Below are positions 13,830 through 21,874 of a stretch of DNA of 64,000 nucleotides, piece by piece. Within the stretch, counting starts at the first letter, position 1, and each line of letters opens with the position of its first letter. This DNA comes from Opitutales bacterium (GTDB lineage: Bacteria > Verrucomicrobiota > Verrucomicrobiia > Opitutales > Coraliomargaritaceae), in contig JANQXM010000021.1 in the NCBI GenBank assembly GCA_030729385.1, positions 22,270-86,269 of the forward strand. Reading direction: 5' to 3'. Made by a program: the position numbers and the translations under genes. Under the pieces are notes generated by a model. It was given only the letters and a program-made list of their open reading frames with translations. It was not told the DNA's origin and ran no database searches.

Positions 13830-14615
13830 CTACTTTTGCCTTTCAAAATAGCTATCGTATATGCCGGGGTTAAGGCGGATTTTATCCACCTCAATCAATT
13901 GCTGTTGTTTGCCATTCATGAAATACCTACTGGTTTTCGCAAACCAGACGCCATCGATTTGTTCGAAGTTTTCATAGAAAATTTCATTCAGAAGAGGTTT
14001 TTCCGGAGCGTTTGGATCAACAATGATTTTCGTTACCTTTATCTCTTGGAAATGTTCGCGACTGATCCAGATCGTATTGAACGGTATACTTGCCTCGGGT
14101 TTAACTTCGATTCGTATGGCTTCTTGACCATCGACTTCCTCGAATGCAAGAGGTGTCGCAAGCTTTTCATTACCCATTAGTGTTTGAAATGGTCCTATAA
14201 ACCGACTATTTTGCTCCGTTTCCAGTAACTCCTGAGGATCGATAACTTCATTTACAGTTTCACCGTTGGGATCACGAAAAACAGTCCAAGCCTTTTTCCC
14301 ATTATACATCGTCTCAATCTGTATCGGATCGCGGCTTACACTTACCCGCATCTTATTGGGGCGCTTTTTGTAGTAGGTTATTCGGGTGTCTTCGTCGCTA
14401 TTCGGTATAGATAATTTCCCTGTAAGCATAATCGACTGGACCTTTGCAAGTTCTGCACGTCCGCCATTAGCATTCACATGTTCAATGTGCAATTGCATTA
14501 AAGTGGGCAAGGGTTCTTCTTTAGTGGCCGCTTCTTGGCTCCAAGCCATTTGACAGAGGACCAAGTTAATTAATAACAAAATGAAGCTGGGGGTAACTGA
14601 TTTTAATAGGGGCAC
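13830..14615 (-). CDS. LolA-like exported protein
   Basis: 261 aa with a signal peptide (hydrophobic stretch, cleavage near WSQEA). The body has the layout of LolA/LolB-like lipid-binding folds: an early 'NANGGRAELAKVQSI' segment, paired beta strands with KKRPNKMRV, then YNGKKAW. It resembles the protein encoded at 23924-24730 in the same places (N-terminal gly-rich 'GG', K-P-x-K/Y-I-K/M, YxGKxAW), so the two are likely paralogues. It heads the run ending in the YdbH-like and sugar kinase genes. A role in lipid or lipoprotein handling in the periplasm is inference. Confidence 0.65.
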   Translation of the reverse strand: MPLLKSVTPSFILLLINLVLCQMAWSQEAATKEEPLPTLMQLHIEHVNANGGRAELAKVQSIMLTGKLSIPNSDEDTRITYYKKRPNKMRVSVSRDPIQIETMYNGKKAWTVFRDPNGETVNEVIDPQELLETEQNSRFIGPFQTLMGNEKLATPLAFEEVDGQEAIRIEVKPEASIPFNTIWISREHFQEIKVTKIIVDPNAPEKPLLNEIFYENFEQIDGVWFAKTSRYFMNGKQQQLIEVDKIRLNPGIYDSYFERQK

Positions 14616-14725
14616 TACTTTATCAAAGCATTCGCCCTATAAATGACAAGCGCAGAGGCGAGAAATACGAAAAGCGATGCAACTGAATGCGACTTGCACG
14701 GTCAGAATATCCATAATACGCCCCG

Positions 14726-15316
14726 ATGGACATTTCCGAACATACGTCAACAACCGAAGCACAACTGGTGACTGACGTGCTCGCGGGTGACCAACAGGCG
14801 TTTTCTGCATTATTTAAACAGCTCTACCCACGGGTATATCGCACCGTTTACGGGATGCTCGGCGATGAAGCCAGCGCAACAGAAGTCACCCAAACCGTAT
14901 GGGTCAAAGCTTGGCAGAAACGGACCAATTATAATTTTAAAGCAAGTTATTCCACCTGGATCCACAGGATTGCCGTTAATAGCGCATTGGACGAGTTGAA
15001 GCGCAAGCGTCGTTACTGGTCACGCTTCACTCAGTTGCTCAGTCATGAAGATCTCCGCAAAGAATCCGGTCAGGCAGTTGCCGGACGATCGGATCCCGCT
15101 AAAGACATGCAAACTGCCGAACGTCATGAAGAACTATATGCTGCCATCGCCCAGTTGCCCGAAGCGCAGCGCCTCACTCTTGTATTAAAGGAATTTGAAA
15201 ACTATACTTATGCAGAAATAGCGAGTATACTCGGCTGCAAAGTAGGTACCGTCATGTCGCGATTACACACTGCACGTAATCAAATGCAACGAATCCTAAA
15301 CCCAGAATCGAAATGA
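14726..15316 (+). CDS. ECF-type RNA polymerase sigma factor
   Basis: 196 aa. Sigma region 2 (about 25-92) contains the DELKRKRR segment at its end and a helical core with TEVTQTVWVKAW. Sigma region 4 (about 130-190) has LPEAQRLTLVLKEFE and YAEIASILGCKVGTVMSRLH, a clear helix-turn-helix. It is a sigma-70 family extracytoplasmic-function type lacking regions 1 and 3. The downstream gene overlaps it by 4 bp (ATGA) and encodes an exported protein, not a recognisable zinc-binding anti-sigma factor. It is divergent from the LolA-like gene. Confidence 0.92.
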   Translation: MDISEHTSTTEAQLVTDVLAGDQQAFSALFKQLYPRVYRTVYGMLGDEASATEVTQTVWVKAWQKRTNYNFKASYSTWIHRIAVNSALDELKRKRRYWSRFTQLLSHEDLRKESGQAVAGRSDPAKDMQTAERHEELYAAIAQLPEAQRLTLVLKEFENYTYAEIASILGCKVGTVMSRLHTARNQMQRILNPESK

Positions 15317-15762
15317 TCCGATCCACTCATACATACTTCCTAGCCAGCGTGCTATTTCTATTCGGTTTCATCACACAGAATACTTTTGCCGAATCAAATG
15401 TATCGACCGTGCAAATCGAAGTCATTCTCGTCAAGGCATCCAATGGCAGCGATGGCATTGACCCAGCGTTGCGGTCTTATTCAAACACACTGGAGCGTCT
15501 CTTTCGCTTTAAGAGCTATCAACAGATCTCACGCGACTCTTTCAAAGTTGACGTGCCTGGCAAGGCGACCGCCAAACTCGGTCAGGGCAATCGTTTGACT
15601 ATCGATGCCCAGTCGACGCGCAACGGCATTGCAGCTGATTTGGATTGGTCGGCGGGGATTCATGCCCGATTAAATTTAAAGAAAGGCACCCCTGCCGTGC
15701 TGGGGGGACCAAAAATCAAAGACGGCGACGGCACCTATCTACTGATTATACGACTTAAATAG
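15313..15762 (+). CDS. exported protein co-translated with the sigma factor
   Basis: 149 aa with a signal peptide (hydrophobic stretch 8-22, cleavage near TFAES). The mature part is beta-rich: QIEVILVKASNGSDG, a middle 'TLERLFRFKSYQQ' and a C-terminal run ending in LLIIRLK, with a GTPAVLGGPK turn. No transmembrane helix follows, so it is periplasmic or secreted. The start codon overlaps the sigma gene stop (ATGA), so the two are made together. The function is unknown to me; the position is where an anti-sigma gene would normally lie. Confidence 0.7.
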   Translation: MIRSTHTYFLASVLFLFGFITQNTFAESNVSTVQIEVILVKASNGSDGIDPALRSYSNTLERLFRFKSYQQISRDSFKVDVPGKATAKLGQGNRLTIDAQSTRNGIAADLDWSAGIHARLNLKKGTPAVLGGPKIKDGDGTYLLIIRLK

Positions 15763-15822
15763 TCGACCTCACTATTCGCTTAAAGCATTGCCATTGATCC
15801 ATCTAAAAACTTGTCTCTACTT

Positions 15823-16299
15823 ATGAAAATTCGCTCCTCACAATTCGCTGCCATTGGTCTATTTCTTTTGTGTGTATCACTTTTTAGTGGATGCGCAACA
15901 GTCGGCGGAGGGCGTGAAAGCCCGAAAGTTGATGTCGTCGGCATTACGAAAAGTGAGAGCGATACGTCAGCCCTGCAGTTCACTATTCAATTACGAATCG
16001 TGAATCCAAGCGCCGAGACACTCAACCTTAAGGGGCTCTACTATGAACTCAGTCTTGAAGGGATCGATCTCGTCAACGGAACGGCTCGCAACATCCCTCC
16101 AATAGAGGGTTACAGTGACACAGTTGTCTCGGTCAGTTCGGCCGCTAGCTTGATTGGCAGCGCACGCCTAGCTTCAATGATGATCAACGATCCGCGTGAG
16201 AACTGGCGCTACGAACTCAAAGCAAAACTCGGCACGAGCTCGAAATGGATGCCTTCGACTACAATTACCGAATCCGGCGAGATCCCATTGGGGAGATAA
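15823..16299 (+). CDS. LEA14/WHy-domain lipoprotein
   Basis: 158 aa from the ATG at 15823; a TTG 12 bp upstream is a less likely start. The signal ends in a lipobox (LFSGC), so it is a lipoprotein. The body has the late-embryogenesis-abundant type 2 (water stress/hypersensitive response) pattern: LQFTIQLRIVNPSAETLNLKG, a GI-L-N-G strand, and TITESGEIPL at the end. Bacterial LEA14-like lipoproteins are of unknown function. It follows the exported protein by 60 bp, so it may belong to the sigma-factor transcript. Confidence 0.75.
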   Translation: MKIRSSQFAAIGLFLLCVSLFSGCATVGGGRESPKVDVVGITKSESDTSALQFTIQLRIVNPSAETLNLKGLYYELSLEGIDLVNGTARNIPPIEGYSDTVVSVSSAASLIGSARLASMMINDPRENWRYELKAKLGTSSKWMPSTTITESGEIPLGR

Positions 16300-16315
16300 G
16301 CAAATACGCCGAAGG

Positions 16316-17455
16316 CTATTTTAAGTCTTCAAGTAAAGACATTGTAGTCATTTCCAACTGTTTGGCGTCTTCGAGATCGCCCAAATAGTTAACCAATGCA
16401 TGCATGAAACGGTGTGACGCAGTCGACTCATCTAAAGCAGTCTCATAAAGTGCACCCAAAGAACGCGCCGCATTGAAATAAGCCGGGTTGACGATCTCCA
16501 TGCGCAGCTTGATCAATTCGTAGCGCGCTTGGATCACAGCACGAAAAGCTGGATCTTCTCGTAATGCCCAGATGTCTCCAATGTTTTTAAGCTCACCACC
16601 CTCTTCGCGATAGGCATCGAACTGCGTCATCGATACAATCCATTTTCGAGAGTCCGACATACGTTCAAATAGATCATAGTCGATCGACACGATCGCATCA
16701 CGCTGCGACTGCCACCAACTATCTAAAGTCATCGGCTCTGCAATCGGATCTGGCCCCATTGCAGATTGCTCAATCGCTTCGATTGCACTGTAACCTGCTA
16801 ATGACCTTTCGACGACACTTTGCACAGTCTTCCGATTGCTAATAGATTGGCGCAATGCACTGAGTAAAAAGTAACTCTCTTCGGAAAAGTCGGATGACAT
16901 CCCCTGCTTGAACTTAGTTTCTAGTAACGATCGAATATCAATGGCCCCTCGTTCACTTGAGGTCTGCAATACACCGATTAAATGCGCAGGGCGTAAGTGT
17001 AAATATGCTTCCAACGTCAGTGCATGAATGGGCCATGCTCGCATCTTCGATGGTGCATCAGGTCCATACTGATAGATCGCATAACGAGTTAAATATGCTT
17101 GAGTGATCGCAAAGCATGTCTCCTCCAAGCTCAACTCTTGAGACCAATGGAAATCTAAACGAACGAAGCCTTGATCGCGGACTGACAATTGATACTTGCC
17201 CTCGAAATTGACATTCTCTTTTGGGCGCAAGGCAATCAACACGCGTTGCGGAAAATAGACATCCCGATGCCCTAAATACCGGTTGCACTGTGTGACTACA
17301 ATTTCGGCTAACTCGCTGACGTAAGCGACCGATCTGTTATCCACACCAACTATTTCAAATGAAGTGCTTTCTTGGGTGACTAAGGCGCTTCCTGAAACTG
17401 TGCCAGGCAGGCAAGCAAGCAAACCGCCTATAAAAATACACAGTAATCGGATCAT
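16316..17455 (-). CDS. exported protein of unknown function
   Basis: 379 aa from the ATG at 17455; an upstream TTG at 17467 is possible. There is a signal peptide (MIRLLCIFIGGLLACLP), then a beta-containing N-terminal half with YFPQRVLIALRP, reminiscent of peptidase-like domains but without an HExxH motif. The C-terminal half is largely helical. No catalytic site is recognisable. It is the last of three same-strand genes (DUF4013 membrane protein, membrane-anchored protein, this), which suggests a shared envelope role. Confidence 0.6.
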   Translation of the reverse strand: MIRLLCIFIGGLLACLPGTVSGSALVTQESTSFEIVGVDNRSVAYVSELAEIVVTQCNRYLGHRDVYFPQRVLIALRPKENVNFEGKYQLSVRDQGFVRLDFHWSQELSLEETCFAITQAYLTRYAIYQYGPDAPSKMRAWPIHALTLEAYLHLRPAHLIGVLQTSSERGAIDIRSLLETKFKQGMSSDFSEESYFLLSALRQSISNRKTVQSVVERSLAGYSAIEAIEQSAMGPDPIAEPMTLDSWWQSQRDAIVSIDYDLFERMSDSRKWIVSMTQFDAYREEGGELKNIGDIWALREDPAFRAVIQARYELIKLRMEIVNPAYFNAARSLGALYETALDESTASHRFMHALVNYLGDLEDAKQLEMTTMSLLEDLK

Positions 17456-17470
17456 AGGATGTAACAACGA

Positions 17471-18178
17471 CTAGCGCATTTGAATTCGAATCAAACCAGC
17501 AGCTTGTTCGACCGACTCAATCCGTGCCCACGCATTCTGCATCTCAATAAATTCTTCCGTGCTGGTATACGCCTTTAGAAACATATTCATCACTTGCTTA
17601 CCTGATACACTGGCGAGCGGCACACCCGCACTATTGAAGTAAATTGAATCAATGATAAATTCAACCTGTGCATCGTTTGAGAGATGCCCACGGGCGTTGA
17701 CAGTGTATTTAATACTCGAGCCAAAGAAGATGACTTCAGTCGGTAAATTGAAATAAATCGTCGTCTCATCAAAATAAAGATTGGGCACGCCAGGGACGAT
17801 TAAAACACCGCTTGAATCATCACTGTTAGGCGAAGGTGCACGGAATTTGGCAGCCAACCATCCATTTAGCTCCGCGTGAGTCAGTTCTACCGTGCCAGTG
17901 GCACCGCTTAGTAGAGCTTTACGCTTACTCTCCCAAGCTCCTGTGCGCAAGGTGCTAGCCTCCATGTAGTAAACGTCACCAGGACGAAGCGAGCGCCCTT
18001 CTATACTCTCGATGAACGAATCTAGATCCTTCCCTCCGGTAAAACCCAATGCGGGAAACGAAGAGAGGTAAAGCGCTCCGAGCAACATTCCAAATAGAGC
18101 CATGAACACAGCCACGAAAAATACCCCATTATCAGAGGTGCTTTCTTCATCCTTTTTCTTTTTTTTAGAGAGAGACAT
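17471..18178 (-). CDS. membrane-anchored protein of unknown function
   Basis: 235 aa. A very basic N-terminus (KKKKK) precedes one transmembrane helix (about 19-42), so the remainder lies outside the cytoplasm. The outer domain carries VELTHAELNGWLAAKFR, a pattern met in proteins with lipid-binding-like folds, and a strand-rich C-terminal half (VNARGHLSNDAQVEFIIDSIYF). It is the second of the three-gene cluster, 8 bp from the DUF4013 gene and 15 bp from the next. Function not recognised. Confidence 0.6.
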   Translation of the reverse strand: MSLSKKKKKDEESTSDNGVFFVAVFMALFGMLLGALYLSSFPALGFTGGKDLDSFIESIEGRSLRPGDVYYMEASTLRTGAWESKRKALLSGATGTVELTHAELNGWLAAKFRAPSPNSDDSSGVLIVPGVPNLYFDETTIYFNLPTEVIFFGSSIKYTVNARGHLSNDAQVEFIIDSIYFNSAGVPLASVSGKQVMNMFLKAYTSTEEFIEMQNAWARIESVEQAAGLIRIQMR

Positions 18179-18186
18179 AACAAATA

Positions 18187-18798
18187 TTAAAGTGAAGCTG
18201 GGCGACCACCTTGCTCAATCGCACGATAGCAAACAGCGGTATATGCGATCAGCATCATGAAGCCAAAAAAGACCGCAAAGCCATATAGCGGAGCTAAAAG
18301 TGTAAATATGCCGAGGAAGGTAAGCGCAGGTATTAAGAAACGAGAAAACTCCATGTAGGACATGCGAACAATAAGAACCACATCGAGTAAATCCTTGAAG
18401 TCCGACCGCATTTGAAGGCGATACAAAGCAGAACTGAAGAGAACTGGCGAAAGCAGAAAGACTACCGAGAAAATCAAAAATGCAATCGCCCCCAAGCCGA
18501 CCTGACGCAACAAGCTTGATAGCACCAGCGCAATGATGATGGGCAATAACCAGTAAGCCAACCAAACCACCGCGAATCTCAAACCGTCGAAAAAGAGCCC
18601 TTTCCAGTCTCCCCACTCCTGCAGTATTACACGACCAGTAGCTCTGGTTTGCTTCGAGAAGCGGTATAGATACCCGAAGGCGAAAAGGTTCAACACAGGC
18701 ACAAACGAGAGTAAGCCTCCGATCAGTAGTTTTAGCCCAAAACCAGGCTGCCGGATCAGGCGCATGAACACTTCTTCAAAAATTGGCGTTTCCTTCAT
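18187..18798 (-). CDS. DUF4013-type polytopic membrane protein
   Basis: About 203 aa. Hydrophobic segments include GGLLSFVPVLNLFAFGYLYR (N-terminal), two central helices, and two at the C-terminus. The 'P-V-L-N-x-F-x-x-G-Y' motif is the DUF4013 hallmark. The ATG at 18798 is chosen because GGGGAAC lies 9 bp upstream; an in-frame ATG at 18813 is also possible. It heads the three-gene minus-strand cluster and is divergent from the prenyl synthase, with only about 25 bp between the start codons. Confidence 0.7.
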   Translation of the reverse strand: MKETPIFEEVFMRLIRQPGFGLKLLIGGLLSFVPVLNLFAFGYLYRFSKQTRATGRVILQEWGDWKGLFFDGLRFAVVWLAYWLLPIIIALVLSSLLRQVGLGAIAFLIFSVVFLLSPVLFSSALYRLQMRSDFKDLLDVVLIVRMSYMEFSRFLIPALTFLGIFTLLAPLYGFAVFFGFMMLIAYTAVCYRAIEQGGRPASL

Positions 18799-18823
18799 AA
18801 AATTGTTCCCCATAACTAACTGA

Positions 18824-19708
18824 GTGAATCACTCATTGAAAGAAAAATTAAGCCAGTATCAACAACAGGTCGAAGAAGCAATCGATGCCCTACTGCCAGT
18901 TGCAGCTACCAGACCCAGTAAATTGCACGAAGCGATGCGCTATTCGATGGAAGCCGGCGGTAAGCGGATACGCCCAATCCTGGTGATCGCAGCAAGCAAA
19001 CTATTTCCCTCGAAGAGTGATCCACTCGCTGCAGCTGTCGCTATTGAGTGCTTACATACTTACACGCTGATCCACGACGACCTACCCTCAATTGATGATA
19101 GCGATTTACGCCGTGGGCGCCCCTCTTGCCATAGGCAGTTTGACGAAGCCACTGCTTTGCTGGCCGGCGACGCGCTGCTGACCTATGCCTTTCAGTTATT
19201 GGCCAACCAATACCGAGAGCAGCCCGCCCTTGCCGCTGCATTGATCGCTGACCTCGCCAACGCCAGTGGCAGCGAGCGACTTATCGGAGGGCAAATGGAA
19301 GATGTGGACAATGAAGGCAAACCAATCGATGCCGAGACGCTGCGCTTTATCCACGAAAACAAGACCGGCGCCCTACTTACTGCGGCACTCACCATGGGGC
19401 TTCATTTCTGTAATCCCTCACCAGAGCTGATCCAGCACATGCAAAGCGTCGGCTATCACATGGGGATGACTTTTCAAATCGTTGACGATATCCTCGACGC
19501 CACATCCAGTGCTGAAGTCATGGGCAAGCCCGTAGGCAATGACAGCGCAGCCGATAAGAGCACTTATGTCGCGCTTCATGGCATCGAGGGTGCTTATGCC
19601 GAAGCCAACAGGCATACCGCAGCCGCCATCGCAGCCGCAGAAGCACTCGGCGGTGACAACGCCTTTCTGATCGAGCTCATTCAAATGCTCAGCAGCCGAA
19701 TCAATTAG
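18824..19708 (+). CDS. ispA: polyprenyl synthetase, probably farnesyl diphosphate synthase
   Basis: 294 aa, GTG start. It condenses IPP with DMAPP/GPP in the cytosol to make farnesyl diphosphate for undecaprenyl and quinone side chains. GGKRIRP (45-51) binds IPP. The first Asp-rich motif is DDLPSIDD (85-92), with the two-residue insertion of bacterial short-chain enzymes, and Tyr80 five residues before it limits chain length to C15. The second motif is DDILD. No ribosome binding site is obvious, and the start lies close to the divergent gene start. Confidence 0.88.
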   Translation: MNHSLKEKLSQYQQQVEEAIDALLPVAATRPSKLHEAMRYSMEAGGKRIRPILVIAASKLFPSKSDPLAAAVAIECLHTYTLIHDDLPSIDDSDLRRGRPSCHRQFDEATALLAGDALLTYAFQLLANQYREQPALAAALIADLANASGSERLIGGQMEDVDNEGKPIDAETLRFIHENKTGALLTAALTMGLHFCNPSPELIQHMQSVGYHMGMTFQIVDDILDATSSAEVMGKPVGNDSAADKSTYVALHGIEGAYAEANRHTAAAIAAAEALGGDNAFLIELIQMLSSRIN

Positions 19709-19793
19709 TCTTCATTTATCGCGAAAAATTGTCGTTTCGTATTGAGTTGGAGGCAAAGGCTTCCACTCTACGTCTTTTCAAAAATTTACTATT

Positions 19794-20867
19794 GTGGATA
19801 CAGAACAAATCAAAGCTGCTCTCAAAACTGTTAAATTTCCCGGCTTTAGTCGCGACATCATTTCCTTCGGGTTGGTTCGAGAGGTCCAATTAAACGATGG
19901 CAATGCTCTAGTCGGCATCGAGATTACGACTGGAGACGAGCAAGTGCCGGAGCAAATTGCGGCAGATATTAAGACGGCAGTTGGTGCGCTTGAGGGTATT
20001 ACTGACGTTAAAGTGCGAATGGAGATTTCGCAGCCTAAGCAACAGCCTGGCGCACCAGATGCAGCCGGCACCGGTAAGCAAGCCGCATCGGCAACCATGC
20101 AAAAGGTGAAATACGCCATCGCCGTAGCCAGTGGTAAAGGCGGTGTGGGTAAATCCACTGTCACGGTCAATCTCGCTTGTGCGCTCCAGCGCTTACTTGA
20201 AGATGCAGGCAAACCTGGAGTCGGCATTATGGACTGCGATATCTATGGCCCATCAGTGCCGCTCATGCTAGGAGCTTCAGGACGCCCGGAAATTGAGAAT
20301 GATCTCATCTTACCAGTGCAAAACTTTGGTGTCCGCACCATGTCGATGGGCTTTCTTGTCGATGACGACACTCCGGTTGTTTGGCGTGGTCCTATGATCA
20401 TGAAAACCATCCAGCAGTTTGCGCAAAACGTAAACTGGGGCGAGTTGGAGATATTGGTCGTCGATTTACCGCCCGGCACAGGCGATGCCCAATTGTCTTT
20501 GGTCCAAACCATTCCGCTCGATGGCGCGGTGATCGTCACCACACCGCAGCCTGCTGCTTTCAATGTGGCACGCCGTGGCGCTCGCATGTTTGAGAAGGTC
20601 AATGTGCCTCTAATGGGAGTGGTCGAGAACATGAGCTATCTCGAAGCGCCTGACGGCACGCGCCAAGCACTTTTCGGTGAAGGGGGCGGTCAAATCACAG
20701 CTGACAGCTTAAAAGTGCCGTTAATGGGGCAAATTCCCATCGATGTCGCCATTCGCGAGGGTTGCGACAATGGGATTCCTATTGTGATCAGTGACCCCGA
20801 TTCAGCTGCTGCACAGGTGTTTATGGCAGTCGCTAAACAAATTCTCGAAGATTTGTGTAAAAATTGA
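19794..20867 (+). CDS. apbC: Mrp/ApbC-family iron-sulfur carrier ATPase
   Basis: 357 aa, GTG start. The N-terminal MIP18/DUF59-like domain (1-75) is followed by a linker and a P-loop ATPase domain with a deviant Walker A, GKGGVGKST (114-122). MDCDIYGPSVP and VVDLPPGTGDAQLSL are typical of the Mrp/NBP35 group that delivers Fe-S clusters. In many members ENMSY is followed by CxxC, which holds the cluster; here it is followed by LEAPDGTRQALFG with no cysteine, so cluster holding by that pair is not possible. Confidence 0.9.
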   Translation: MDTEQIKAALKTVKFPGFSRDIISFGLVREVQLNDGNALVGIEITTGDEQVPEQIAADIKTAVGALEGITDVKVRMEISQPKQQPGAPDAAGTGKQAASATMQKVKYAIAVASGKGGVGKSTVTVNLACALQRLLEDAGKPGVGIMDCDIYGPSVPLMLGASGRPEIENDLILPVQNFGVRTMSMGFLVDDDTPVVWRGPMIMKTIQQFAQNVNWGELEILVVDLPPGTGDAQLSLVQTIPLDGAVIVTTPQPAAFNVARRGARMFEKVNVPLMGVVENMSYLEAPDGTRQALFGEGGGQITADSLKVPLMGQIPIDVAIREGCDNGIPIVISDPDSAAAQVFMAVAKQILEDLCKN

Positions 20868-20970
20868 CCAAAAAGTTACTTTTAAACTAGCAAGTTGCAG
20901 CACTCTGTTTATCTCTACCCTAAGACACTGTTTAAGCTTAAACAATGCAATGATTGAGGAAAACAAAGAT

Positions 20971-21192
20971 ATGCAAGCCGAAACACTATCCGCGAATAAC
21001 ACTCGCGATTTCGCCCAGCGTTCTAGTCTCTATCAAGAGTTTCTTGCTGAAAGAGAAGAGATTCTACGTCACAAATGGCTAGAATCTGAAAAACAAGGCA
21101 AAGACATCGGATTTGAGCGCGCTTTGCTCGATTGGATCCGTCGCCATCGCCAAAGCTGGCGTAGCTCTCGTTCGAGTCATTCCGCTAAGTAA
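20971..21192 (+). CDS. small basic protein of unknown function
   Basis: 73 aa from the ATG at 20971, preceded by GAGGA about 12 bp upstream; an earlier in-frame ATG at 20950 lacks such a site. The core EFLAEREEILRHKWLESEK, then GFERALLDWIRRHR, is helical and rich in Arg, Lys and Trp, and has the look of a conserved cytosolic motif I have seen at the ends of larger proteins. Function unknown. A strong terminator follows 18 bp after the stop. Confidence 0.6.
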   Translation: MQAETLSANNTRDFAQRSSLYQEFLAEREEILRHKWLESEKQGKDIGFERALLDWIRRHRQSWRSSRSSHSAK

Positions 21193-21210
21193 TCTATATT
21201 TCCGGGAAAC

Positions 21211-21242
21211 AAAAAAGCACAGGTAGCCCCTGTGCTTTTTTT
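21211..21242 (+). terminator. Rho-independent terminator
   Basis: Perfect 13-bp stem AAAAAAGCACAGG / CCTGTGCTTTTTT around a 5-nt loop (TAGCC), with a T-run extending one base further. It lies 18 bp after the 73-aa protein gene. The A/T tails at both ends allow it to act in both directions. Confidence 0.9.
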
Positions 21243-21253
21243 GTGTGCCTAAC

Positions 21254-21284
21254 AAAAAGCCCACATCTTGCGAAGCGGGCTTTT
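21254..21284 (-). terminator. terminator of rpmG
   Basis: AAAAGCCC ... GGGCTTTT stem (21255-21262 with 21277-21284), read on the minus strand as a hairpin followed by a T-rich tail. It is 22 bp past the L33 stop codon. Confidence 0.75.
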
Positions 21285-21306
21285 GTAAAAGTGTATTGAA
21301 CTGCTA

Positions 21307-21477
21307 TTAGTTCTTGATTTCGCGGTGCAATGTGTGGCGGCGAAGAAACTTGTTATATTTCTTCTTTTCGACGCGGTCTGGCTGCTGCTTTTTATCGCGA
21401 GTAGTCATATAACGTGAAACAGGCTTTCCCTCAGCGCGAGCTTCGGTGCATTCGATGGTAACGTGCTCTCTTGGCAT
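21307..21477 (-). CDS. rpmG: 50S ribosomal protein L33
   Basis: 56 aa, beginning [12 protein letters not shown] with a core of [12 protein letters not shown] and the family ending [12 protein letters not shown]. It is a small basic structural protein of the large ribosomal subunit. Only one cysteine is present (Cys10), so the four-cysteine zinc site of C+ L33 is absent and this is a zinc-free (C-) form. A terminator follows the stop. Confidence 0.93.
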   Translation of the reverse strand: MPREHVTIECTEARAEGKPVSRYMTTRDKKQQPDRVEKKKYNKFLRRHTLHREIKN

Positions 21478-21659
21478 AACTAAAAACTTTCTTTGATGGA
21501 TGGTGAAAAAGCAGCGGAAAGTAGGTGCTTCCTGCGCCAGCGCAACCCTTTTTTATTGAGAATTGACTGAATTTGTAAAAATCAGATTGGAAGCAATGGT
21601 TTTACTGCTAATTTAACTGATATTACTCTCTACCTAAAAAGACCAAACCAAATACTATA

Positions 21660-21860
21660 ATGCCAAACCAAGGTTCCACCGGTAACGTTCTCGCCGCAAT
21701 TTGTAGCTTTTTTATTCCTGGACTAGGGCAATTAGTCCAAGGGCGGCTGTTGAAGGCCATCATACAATTCGTCCTCGCGGGCTTACTATGGACGATCATG
21801 CTGGGGTGGATCATCCACATCTGGTCCATTTTAGATGCGGCGCTGTTTAAGGGTAAATAG
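21660..21860 (+). CDS. small TM2-like membrane protein
   Basis: 66 aa. The ICSFFIPGLGQLVQGRLLKAI stretch, split by a 'PGLGQ' turn, and a second helix ending in WIIHIWSILDAALF are the layout of TM2-domain-like proteins (two spans with a short loop). It carries a lysine at the C-terminus. The GspF-like gene begins 14 bp downstream, so the two probably share a transcript. Function unknown. Confidence 0.75.
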   Translation: MPNQGSTGNVLAAICSFFIPGLGQLVQGRLLKAIIQFVLAGLLWTIMLGWIIHIWSILDAALFKGK

Positions 21861-21874
21861 CGCATGCACCGCTT

